From the NCBI GenBank assembly GCA_946479905.1, contig CAMLIA010000007.1, forward strand, positions 1 to 53,673: a DNA stretch of 53,673 nt, given 5' to 3'. The translations under genes were made by a program, and so were the position numbers. The notes beneath the pieces are model-generated. The model worked only from the letters and a program-made list of their open reading frames with translations, had not been told where the DNA came from and ran no database searches. Shown here in pieces: positions 47,581-53,673 of the stretch (position 1 is its first letter; each line of letters begins with the position of its first letter). This DNA comes from an uncultured Frankiales bacterium (GTDB lineage Bacteria; Actinomycetota; Actinomycetes; Mycobacteriales; SCTD01).

Positions 47581-48912
47581 ATGAACGACCTCCACGCCGC
47601 GCTCGCCGCGGGTCACGCCGCCGCCCGTGCCGATCTCGAGGACCTCGTCCGGATCCCGTCGATCAGCTCCGACCCGGCGCGCGCCGACGACGTCCGCGCC
47701 ACGATCGACCGCGTCGGGGCGCTGGCCCGCGACGCCGGTGCCGCGCAGGCCGACGTCGTCGACGCCGGCGGGCACCCGGCGCTGGTCGCGAGCTGGCCCG
47801 CGCCCGAGGGCATGCCGACGGTCCTGCTGTACGCCCACGCCGACGTCCAGCCGACCGGCCCGGCCGAGGAGTGGACCAGCCCGCCCTTCGAGCCGACCGA
47901 GCGCGCCGGCCGGCTGTACGCGCGGGGCGCGGCGGACGACAAGGCCGGTGTCCTCATGCACCTGGCCGTGCTGCGCGCCTTCGGTGGCACACCGCCGGTC
48001 GGGGTGGTGCTGTTCGTCGAGGGCGAGGAGGAGATCGGCTCGCCGACGCTGACCCGGCTGCTCGCGGAGCACAAGGAGGCCCTGCGGTCCGACGTCATCG
48101 TCATCGCGGATGCCGGGAACGCCGCCGTCGACGTACCCGCCTTCACCACCAGCCTGCGCGGCCTCGTCGACCTCTACGTCGACGTGCGGCTGCTGGACCG
48201 GCCGGTGCACTCCGGGGTGTTCGGCGGGCCGGTGACGGACGCGCTCACCGTGCTGTGCCGACTGCTCGCGACCCTGCACGACGCCGACGGCAACGTGGCC
48301 GTCGAGGGGCTGCACGTCGGGACCTCTGACGCGCCGGACATGCCCGAGGACGTCTACCGGGCGGACGCGGGCCTGGTGCCGTCGGCGCAGCTGGTCGGCT
48401 GCGGCTCGGTCGTCGAGCGGCTGTGGGACAAGCCGGCGGTGTCCGTCCTCGGCATCGACGCCCCGTCGACGGCAGCGGCGTCGAACGTGCTGCTGCCCCG
48501 CGCCCGTGCCAAGGTGAGCCTGCGGATCGCTCCGGGAGACGACGCCGCCAGGGCCATGAAGGCGCTCACGCACCACCTCGAGTCGAAGGTCGAGTGGGGT
48601 GCCGAGATCAGCGTCACGGAGGGGAGCGCCGGCGACCCGTTCGCGCTCGAGACGACCGGCGCGGTCTACGACCTCGCCCGGCAGACGTTCGCCGAGGCCT
48701 ACGGCAACGACGTGGTGGAGACGGGGATCGGCGGGTCCATCCCGTTCATCGCGGAGTTCGCCCGGGCCTACCCGGGTGCGACGGTGCTCGTCACCGGCGT
48801 CGGCGACCCGGCGTCGCGTTGGCACGGCATCGACGAGAGCCTCGACCTCGGGATGTGGCAGAAGGCCTGCCTCGCCGAGGCGCTGCTCCTGCAGGGGCTC
48901 GCCGCCCGCTGA
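47581..48912 (+). CDS. M20 family dipeptidase/metallopeptidase
   Basis: 443 residues. M20 motifs: VRIPSISSDP, VLLYAHADVQPTGPAEEW (His ligand), YARGAADDKAGVLMHL (bridging Asp), FVEGEEEIGSP (catalytic and metal Glu), VIADAGN, and a C-terminal RWHGIDESLDL. The dimerisation insertion (GLVDLYVDVRLLDRPVHSGVFGGPV) is typical of carnosinase-like dipeptidases. Two-metal hydrolase of dipeptides or N-acyl amino acids; substrate not known. No signal peptide. It converges on the YceI gene with two bases between the stops. Confidence 0.93.
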   Translation: MNDLHAALAAGHAAARADLEDLVRIPSISSDPARADDVRATIDRVGALARDAGAAQADVVDAGGHPALVASWPAPEGMPTVLLYAHADVQPTGPAEEWTSPPFEPTERAGRLYARGAADDKAGVLMHLAVLRAFGGTPPVGVVLFVEGEEEIGSPTLTRLLAEHKEALRSDVIVIADAGNAAVDVPAFTTSLRGLVDLYVDVRLLDRPVHSGVFGGPVTDALTVLCRLLATLHDADGNVAVEGLHVGTSDAPDMPEDVYRADAGLVPSAQLVGCGSVVERLWDKPAVSVLGIDAPSTAAASNVLLPRARAKVSLRIAPGDDAARAMKALTHHLESKVEWGAEISVTEGSAGDPFALETTGAVYDLARQTFAEAYGNDVVETGIGGSIPFIAEFARAYPGATVLVTGVGDPASRWHGIDESLDLGMWQKACLAEALLLQGLAAR

Positions 48913-48914
48913 CC

Positions 48915-49448
48915 TCAGGGACGAGGTACGACGAGGTCCGCGCGCACGTCGACCACGTCGGCCACCTGGAGGGCGCCCATCAGCTGCGAGTAGGGGCGGA
49001 TGCCGTGGTCGGTCTGGCGGACGGTGGCGGTCGCCACGAGCCGCAGTTCGTCCCCCTGCTCCTCGACGCCGACCTGCACGACCTGCGGTCGGGTGACGCC
49101 GTGCAGGGTCAGCTCGCCGGTCAGGCGCCAGCGTCCCTCGATCGTCGTGGTCGTGAACCGGGCCGGGCCAGGGCCGAGCGTCGCCGCCGCGTTGGTCAGC
49201 ACCTTGCGCTTGTCGGCCTCGGACAGCGGCTTCACCCCGCCGTCGCCCCGGACCACCTCCAGGGACCCGAGGTCCACCGTGAGGTCCGCGCTCTCCGGCG
49301 TACCACCTTCCAGCTGCACCGTGCACCGCCAGTCGCTGATCCGCAGCGTGAGGGCGTGACCCATCCGGGCGGCCCGGCCCTCCGTCGAGGTGCGCAGCAG
49401 CAGGTCGCCGTGGGCGGGACCGAGGATCAGCGTGGATGATGGAGGCAT
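48915..49448 (-). CDS. YceI-like lipid-binding domain protein
   Basis: 177 residues from ATG 49448. GRAARMGHALTLRISDW, SADLTVDLGSLEVVRGDGGVKPLSEADKR, FTTTTIEGRWRLTGELTLHGVTRP and VRQTDHGIRPYSQLMGALQVADVVDVRADL form the YceI lipocalin-like barrel, which binds isoprenoid or similar lipids in known members. No signal peptide, so cytosolic, as in many actinobacterial YceI proteins. Its ATG overlaps by two bases the ATG of the divergent AidB-like gene; no canonical start lies within 80 bases downstream. Confidence 0.85.
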   Translation of the reverse strand: MPPSSTLILGPAHGDLLLRTSTEGRAARMGHALTLRISDWRCTVQLEGGTPESADLTVDLGSLEVVRGDGGVKPLSEADKRKVLTNAAATLGPGPARFTTTTIEGRWRLTGELTLHGVTRPQVVQVGVEEQGDELRLVATATVRQTDHGIRPYSQLMGALQVADVVDVRADLVVPRP

Positions 49449-51036
49449 GGCGGTCACCCACGATGTCACGAACCAGGCGCCGCCCCTCGAGGGCCATGAC
49501 GTCGCCGCGGACGCCGCGCTGCTGAGCGGTCTCGAGCGCGAGGGCGCCGGGTGGTACGCCGACGACCTCCACCGGCTCGGCACGCGCGCAGGCACGGCGG
49601 AGGCCCAGCACTGGGGTGTCGAGGCCAACGTGCACGAGCCGGTGCTCGTCACCCACGACCGGTACGGCAACCGGGTCGACGAGGTCGAGTTCCACCCGGC
49701 CTGGCACCAGCTCATGGACGTGGCGGTGAGCGAGGGCCTCGCGGCGCCGTGGAGCGGGACGCCGGGGGCGCACGTCGCCCGGGCCGCGGGCTTCTACACG
49801 TGGTCGCAGGTCGAGGGCGGCCACGGCTGCCCGATCTCGATGACCTCAGCCGTCGTCCCTGCCCTGCGCATGCAGCCCGACCTCGCGGCGGTGTACGAGC
49901 CGCTGCTCCAGTCGCGGACGTACGACCCGGGGCTGCGCGTCCCGACAAGCAAGGCCGGGCTGCTCGCAGGCATGGGCATGACGGAGAAGCAGGGCGGCTC
50001 CGACGTGCGGGCCAACACGACCCGCGCCGTCCCTGCCGGCGACCACTGGCTGCTGACCGGCCACAAGTGGTTCACCAGCGCCCCGATGTGCGACCTGTTC
50101 CTCGTGCTGGCGCAGGCGCCCGGTGGCCTCTCGTGCTTCCTCGTGCCCCGGGTGCTGCCGGACGGGACCCGCAACACCTTCCGGATCCAGCGGCTGAAGG
50201 ACAAGCTCGGCAACCGCTCCAACGCCTCCAGCGAGCCCGAGTTCGAGGACACCGTCGCCTGGCTCGTCGGCGAGGAGGGCCGCGGTGTCCGGACCATCAT
50301 CGAGATGGTCTCGATGACCCGCCTCGACTGCGTCATCGGCTCGGCGGCGCTGATGCGACAGGCGCTGGTGCAGGCCATCCACCACGCCCAGCACCGCAGC
50401 GCCTTCGGCGGCCTGCTCGTCGACAAGCCCGCGATGCAGAACGTCCTCGCCGACCTCGCCCTGGAGTCCGAGGCGGCCACGACGCTGATGCTGCGGCTCG
50501 CCGGCGCGGTCGACCGCGAGGAGACCGCCTTCAAGCGGCTCGCGGTGGCGGTCGGGAAGTACTGGGTCACCAAGCGCTGCCCCGTCTTCGCCGGCGAGGC
50601 CCTGGAGTGCCTGGGCGGCAACGGCTACGTCGAGGAGTCCGGCATGCCGCGGCTCTACCGGGAGGCGCCCCTCAACTCGGTCTGGGAGGGCAGCGGCAAC
50701 GTCAACGCCCTCGACGTGCTGCGGGCGATGGCACGTGAGCCGGAGTCCGTCGAGGCCTTCTTCGCTGAGGTCGCGCTGGCCGACGACAGCCGCATCACGG
50801 CGGCGGTCGCCGACCTGCAGAAGGACCTCGGCGAGGCCGACGAGGTGAGCGCCCGCCGGCTGGTCGAGCGGCTCGCGATGACGCTGCAGGCGTCGCTGCT
50901 GGTGCGGCACGCGCCGGACTACGTGTCCGACGCCTACCTCGCCTCGAGGATCGAGGGCGACTGGGGTTCGGCGTTCGGCACCCTGGGGCGGTCCACCGCC
51001 TTCCGCGACATCATCGACCGCGCCGCCCCGCGCTGA
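49447..51036 (+). CDS. AidB-like acyl-CoA dehydrogenase family protein
   Basis: 529 residues, longer than classical dehydrogenases as expected of AidB. THDVTNQAPPLEGHDVAADAALL at the N-terminus, THDRYGNRVDEVEFHPAWHQLM, the AidB-typical FAD motif MTEKQGGSDVRANTT, GHKWFTSAPMCDLFLVLAQ, LECLGGNGYVEESGMPRLYREAPLNSVWEGSGNV. E. coli AidB is a flavoprotein of the alkylation response that binds DNA; the precise role here is unproven. The window also holds an alkyltransferase-like protein. GGAGG sits immediately before ATG 49447. Confidence 0.92.
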   Translation: MAVTHDVTNQAPPLEGHDVAADAALLSGLEREGAGWYADDLHRLGTRAGTAEAQHWGVEANVHEPVLVTHDRYGNRVDEVEFHPAWHQLMDVAVSEGLAAPWSGTPGAHVARAAGFYTWSQVEGGHGCPISMTSAVVPALRMQPDLAAVYEPLLQSRTYDPGLRVPTSKAGLLAGMGMTEKQGGSDVRANTTRAVPAGDHWLLTGHKWFTSAPMCDLFLVLAQAPGGLSCFLVPRVLPDGTRNTFRIQRLKDKLGNRSNASSEPEFEDTVAWLVGEEGRGVRTIIEMVSMTRLDCVIGSAALMRQALVQAIHHAQHRSAFGGLLVDKPAMQNVLADLALESEAATTLMLRLAGAVDREETAFKRLAVAVGKYWVTKRCPVFAGEALECLGGNGYVEESGMPRLYREAPLNSVWEGSGNVNALDVLRAMAREPESVEAFFAEVALADDSRITAAVADLQKDLGEADEVSARRLVERLAMTLQASLLVRHAPDYVSDAYLASRIEGDWGSAFGTLGRSTAFRDIIDRAAPR

Positions 51037-51042
51037 CCGTGC

Positions 51043-51069
51043 AACCTCAGGGGGGTCGAGCTCCGTCTT
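51043..51069 (+). promoter_or_regulatory. ECF-type promoter of the SigE-family sigma gene
   Basis: AACC (51043-51046) and CGTCTT (51064-51069) are 17 bases apart, resembling the AACC/CGTC signature I associate with SigE-family ECF promoters. The ATG follows the second box by seven bases, so the mRNA would be leaderless. Self-activation by the encoded sigma factor is likely. Confidence 0.5.
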
Positions 51070-51076
51070 GAGGGGC

Positions 51077-51550
51077 ATGGAGGACGACTTCCGGGAGCTG
51101 TACGTCGCACGTGCGGCTGCGCTCCGGCGGACCGCCTTCCTGCTGTGCGGCGACTGGCACACGGCCGAGGACCTCGTCTCGGTGTCCTTCGCCAAGCTGT
51201 ACGCCGCGTGGCGCCGGGTCGACCACCCGGAGCCCTACCTGCGCCAGGTGCTGGTACGGACGTGGGTCGACGAGACCCGTCGCCCGCACCGCCGGGAGCG
51301 GCCTGTCGCCGTGCTGCCGGACGCGACCGTGCGGCCGAGCTCGAGCGTCGAGGACCGGGAGCTGCTGAAGACCGCGCTGCTGCGCGTGCCGCCTCGGCAG
51401 CGCGCGTGCCTCGTCCTGCGCTTCTTCGACGACCTGTCGGTCGCCGACACCGCCCGCGCTCTGGGCTGCACCGAGAGCACCGTCAAGAGCCAGACCTCGC
51501 GCGGCCTCGACGCCCTGCGCGCCCTCATCCCTGCCAAGGAGCTGCTGTGA
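51077..51550 (+). CDS. SigE-family ECF RNA polymerase sigma factor
   Basis: 157 residues. Region 2: DFRELYVARAAALRRTAFLLCGDWHTAEDLVSVSFAKLYAAWRRV and YLRQVLVRTWVDETRRP. Region 4: LLKTALLRVPPRQRACLVLRFFDDLSVADTARALGCTESTVKSQTSRGLDALR, a complete helix-turn-helix. ATG 51077 is preferred over TTG 51068, which overlaps the proposed -10. The next gene starts inside its stop codon (GTGA) and encodes a membrane protein, the usual arrangement for a sigma factor with its partner. Stimulus unknown. Confidence 0.92.
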   Translation: MEDDFRELYVARAAALRRTAFLLCGDWHTAEDLVSVSFAKLYAAWRRVDHPEPYLRQVLVRTWVDETRRPHRRERPVAVLPDATVRPSSSVEDRELLKTALLRVPPRQRACLVLRFFDDLSVADTARALGCTESTVKSQTSRGLDALRALIPAKELL

Positions 51551-52281
51551 ACCTCACCCAAGGTCTGCACGACCTCGTCGCCACCGAGCCGCCCTTCGTG
51601 CTGCGGCCGGACGAGGTCATCGCCGCCGGCCGGCGGCGCCGGCACCGCCGGGTCTTCGCCGTCACCGGCAGCGCCGGCCTGGCCGCTGTCGTCGCCGTCG
51701 GTGCGGTCGCGCTGACGTCCTCGCCGGCCACGGCCCCGACAACGACCCGGCTCGGCGCCGAGCCGACGGCCCGCGCGGACACCGGCGACACGACGAGCGA
51801 GTTCTACCGGATCGCCCGCGCCCACACCCCGGACGGCTGGACGATCAGCAACGCGCACTTCGAGCCGCACTCGGGCTGGTGGGCGAACGTCGACGACGGC
51901 GCCCACGGTGCCGGCCGGCTGGGGATGTGGCGCAGCGAAGGTGGCCTCCAGCAGCACCCGTGCTCCGACTCCGAGTTCGTGGCCGAGGCTGCCAGCTGCA
52001 CCGAGACCATGCTCGACGCCGACACCCGGCTCATCGTGCGGACCGTTTCGCGCACCGACCCGATCAACGACGTCCAGGTCGTCATCGTGCACGCGAACGG
52101 GTACGGCGTGAACGTCAGCGACGACAACGCCGTGTGGCCGGATCCGCCCACCGGCGCCGTGATCTCCACCGAGGCCGAGAAGCGCGCCCTCAGCAAGGGC
52201 ACCATCGGCTCACCCGAGCCGCTCTACCCGCTGGACCGGCTGGTCGCGATCGCCAAGGCCCTGGACGCCGCCAGCAGCTGA
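51547..52281 (+). CDS. Single-pass membrane protein coupled to the sigma factor (candidate anti-sigma partner)
   Basis: 244 residues. Residues 1-35 are cytosolic and basic at the end (AAGRRRRHRRV), 36-57 a membrane helix (AVTGSAGLAAVVAVGAVALTS), 58-244 an exported domain with two Cys (CSDSEFVAEAASC) likely in a disulphide. The cytosolic part is too short for a standard zinc anti-sigma domain and lacks HxxxCxxC. In SigE-family operons such membrane proteins often follow the sigma gene; anti-sigma or sensor function is inferred from position. Its stop is immediately adjacent to the aquaporin end. Confidence 0.8.
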   Translation: MNLTQGLHDLVATEPPFVLRPDEVIAAGRRRRHRRVFAVTGSAGLAAVVAVGAVALTSSPATAPTTTRLGAEPTARADTGDTTSEFYRIARAHTPDGWTISNAHFEPHSGWWANVDDGAHGAGRLGMWRSEGGLQQHPCSDSEFVAEAASCTETMLDADTRLIVRTVSRTDPINDVQVVIVHANGYGVNVSDDNAVWPDPPTGAVISTEAEKRALSKGTIGSPEPLYPLDRLVAIAKALDAASS

Positions 52282-53034
52282 TCAGGCGACAGCGGCCTCG
52301 GGGTCGCCGCTCACCTCGCGGCGCAGGTCGTCGTCCGGACCGCCGAGCACGAACCGGTAGACGATCGCCCCGATGACCGCACCGGCGATCGGTGCCACCC
52401 AGAACAGCCAGAGCTGACCCAGGTAGTCCCCACGGGCGTACACCGCCTGTGATGTCGACCGGGCCGGGTTCACCGAGGTGTTGTCGACCGGGATCGAGAT
52501 GAGGTGGATGAGGGTGAGGCACAGCCCGATCGCGACCGGTGCTGTGCCTGCGGGCGCTCCCCGGCGCGTCGCGCCCATGATGGCGATGAGGAAGAAGCCG
52601 GTCAGCACCGCCTCGGCGACGAACGCGGCGCTGAGGCTGAAGCCGCCCGGCGACAGGTGCCCGTAGCCGTTGGCCGCGAAGCCGTCCTTGACGTGGAAGC
52701 CGTCGCGGCCCTTGGCGATGACCACGAGGGCGCCGGCCCCGCAGAACGCACCGACCAGCTGCGCGACGACGTAACCGGGGGCGTCCCGCAACGGGAAGCG
52801 GCGACCCGCCACGAGCCCGAGCGTGACGGCCGGGTTGAAGTGCCCACCGGAGATGTGCCCGAAGGCGTAGGCGCCGGTCATGACGGTCAGCCCGAAGGCC
52901 AGCGCGACCCCGATCAGGCCGATCCCGAGGTTGGTCGTGGGCATGAAGGCTGCGGCGAGAACCGCTGCACCGCACCCGCCGAAGACCAACCAGAACGTGC
53001 CCAACAGCTCTGCTGCCAGCTTGCGCGGGTCCAT
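52282..53034 (-). CDS. aqpZ: Aquaporin/MIP family channel (AqpZ-like)
   Basis: 250 residues, six membrane helices. The two pore motifs are [10 protein letters not shown] and [33 protein letters not shown] is the AqpZ N-terminus. Narrow AqpZ-type sequence (His/Arg filter positions not checked residue by residue) suggests water rather than glycerol. ATG 53034 with AGGAGAGG just upstream; the longer frame above it is not needed. Ends flush against the preceding plus-strand gene. Confidence 0.95.
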   Translation of the reverse strand: MDPRKLAAELLGTFWLVFGGCGAAVLAAAFMPTTNLGIGLIGVALAFGLTVMTGAYAFGHISGGHFNPAVTLGLVAGRRFPLRDAPGYVVAQLVGAFCGAGALVVIAKGRDGFHVKDGFAANGYGHLSPGGFSLSAAFVAEAVLTGFFLIAIMGATRRGAPAGTAPVAIGLCLTLIHLISIPVDNTSVNPARSTSQAVYARGDYLGQLWLFWVAPIAGAVIGAIVYRFVLGGPDDDLRREVSGDPEAAVA

Positions 53035-53116
53035 GTGCCTCTCCTGCCTCGGGCGTTCAAGGTCGTGATCATGGGAGCACCCCAAGCTCGGCACGGCAAG
53101 GAGGCAGACTCGGGGG

Positions 53117-53614
53117 ATGGACCGTGTCTTTCCTCCCTACCTCGCCGACGAGCGCGCCATGCTGGTGTCCTGGCTCGTCTACCACCGGGACACCCTGCGC
53201 CTGAAGTGCGAGGGCCTCACGGACGAGCAGCTGCGGATCCGGTCCGTCCCGCCGTCGAAGCTGTCGCTGCTGGGACTGGTGCGGCACTGCGCGGATGTGG
53301 AGCGGAGCTGGTGGCGGCGCACCATCGAGGAGCAGGAGGTCGCGGGTCTGTTCTACGACGACGCGCATCCCGACGGTGAGTTCGACGACGTCGACGAGGC
53401 CTCGGTCGAGGAGGCCTTCGCGGCGTGGGAGGCCGAGTGCGCCCACGGCGACGACGTGCTCACCGCCCACCCGTCCCTCGACGACGTCGGTCACCGACGC
53501 GGGGAGGAGATCTCCCTGCGTTGGGTGCTCGTGCACCTCATCGAGGAGTACGCACGCCACAACGGCCACGCCGACCTGATCCGCGAGCGCATCGACGGCG
53601 CCACCGGGGACTAG
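53117..53614 (+). CDS. DinB/DUF664 family protein
   Basis: 165 residues. [49 protein letters not shown] and [25 protein letters not shown] carry the three His of the DinB four-helix metal site. Members of the superfamily include mycothiol-dependent transferases; DUF664 proteins are related and common in actinobacteria. ATG 53117. It converges on a gene cut by the window edge, sharing a CTAG at the stops. Confidence 0.92.
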   Translation: MDRVFPPYLADERAMLVSWLVYHRDTLRLKCEGLTDEQLRIRSVPPSKLSLLGLVRHCADVERSWWRRTIEEQEVAGLFYDDAHPDGEFDDVDEASVEEAFAAWEAECAHGDDVLTAHPSLDDVGHRRGEEISLRWVLVHLIEEYARHNGHADLIRERIDGATGD

Positions 53615-53673
53615 TGCTCCGTCTCGATCTCGATGTCGAGGTCCTGTCGCGGTAGGTGGAGCTGGTAGCTGGG
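53611..53673 (-). CDS. C-terminal end of a minus-strand gene (partial, unidentified)
   Basis: On the minus strand the last 63 bases read 20 codons ending in EIETEH and TAG at 53613-53611. Eighteen of the twenty third positions are G or C, as in the real genes here, and the stop overlaps the DinB stop as CTAG. The fragment is too short to identify. Confidence 0.4.
   Translation of the reverse strand, partial: PSYQLHLPRQDLDIEIETEH

Noticed and set aside
1..53673. tRNA, rRNA, insertion sequences, integrases, att sites or prophage genes
   Set aside because: I looked for tRNA-like cloverleaf ends, transposase or integrase motifs and terminal repeats and saw none. Composition is uniform across the window, giving no sign of recent transfer.

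Overview
The window is a very GC-rich stretch (by eye above 70 percent, with third codon positions almost all G or C) of a free-living actinobacterium. The gene content agrees: malyl-CoA lyase, DUF3107, DUF6158, DUF6758 and DUF2332 proteins, AdnA/AdnB, Ku/LigD, MoeZ, a SigE-type ECF sigma factor and an LAxTG-anchored wall protein. I cannot place it below the phylum. About 55 genes fill the window, most coupled by 4-base ATGA/GTGA overlaps. No gap exceeds 200 bases. I see no rRNA, tRNA, CRISPR array, insertion sequence or prophage.

Layout. 1-12084 is mainly carbon/acyl-CoA metabolism: a partial malyl-CoA lyase-like gene divergent from a MarR regulator that leads an AzlC/AzlD exporter pair. A leftward operon follows (PRC/MgtE-N/CBS protein, DUF1003 protein, PilB-like ATPase fused to zinc ribbons and a receiver domain, alpha/beta hydrolase). 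Then comes a rightward operon (SDR, PhzF, EamA, CitE-type lyase, acyl-CoA dehydrogenase). A MaoC hydratase at 16429 closely resembles the partner of the last two genes in the Streptomyces ethylmalonyl-CoA locus, as I remember those sequences. Between them lie a secreted DUF6351 hydrolase and a SUFU/DUF2332/DCC operon.

16981-26102 resembles a conserved actinobacterial housekeeping block: DUF6758, PHP phosphoesterase, MarC, RecB-like nuclease, MpaB-type oxygenase, hydrolase, YfcE phosphatase, zinc-ribbon protein, DEAD helicase, ferritin-like protein, DUF3107, TetR and DUF6158. 26193-33561 is a DNA end-joining island: LigD split into a polymerase gene and a PE-ligase gene, divergent from Ku, followed by a protein with an internal duplication and a 692-residue coiled-coil protein. 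Ku and the coiled-coil protein both carry histone H1-like Lys/Ala/Pro tails.

33758-42928 holds CsbD, MoeZ, a secreted serine protease, an alkyltransferase-like protein and the recombination helicase-nuclease pair AdnA/AdnB. Double-strand-break repair is therefore represented twice within 16 kb, by end joining and by resection. 42992-53673 holds a giant BNR propeller wall protein, a GNAT-S4 fusion, an epoxide-hydrolase-like enzyme, an M20 peptidase, YceI, an AidB-like dehydrogenase, an ECF sigma factor with its own promoter signature, an aquaporin and a DinB-like protein.

Regulation visible in the sequence: nine genes have a TAnnnT -10 box 6-8 bases before the start codon (leaderless transcripts), several promoters carry palindromes, and one strong bidirectional hairpin lies at 33695-33729. 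The most unusual items are the PilB-zinc-receiver fusion, the GNAT-S4 fusion, two genes whose best start is CTG in a CTGA overlap, and the split NHEJ locus with mirrored leaders and H1-tailed neighbours.
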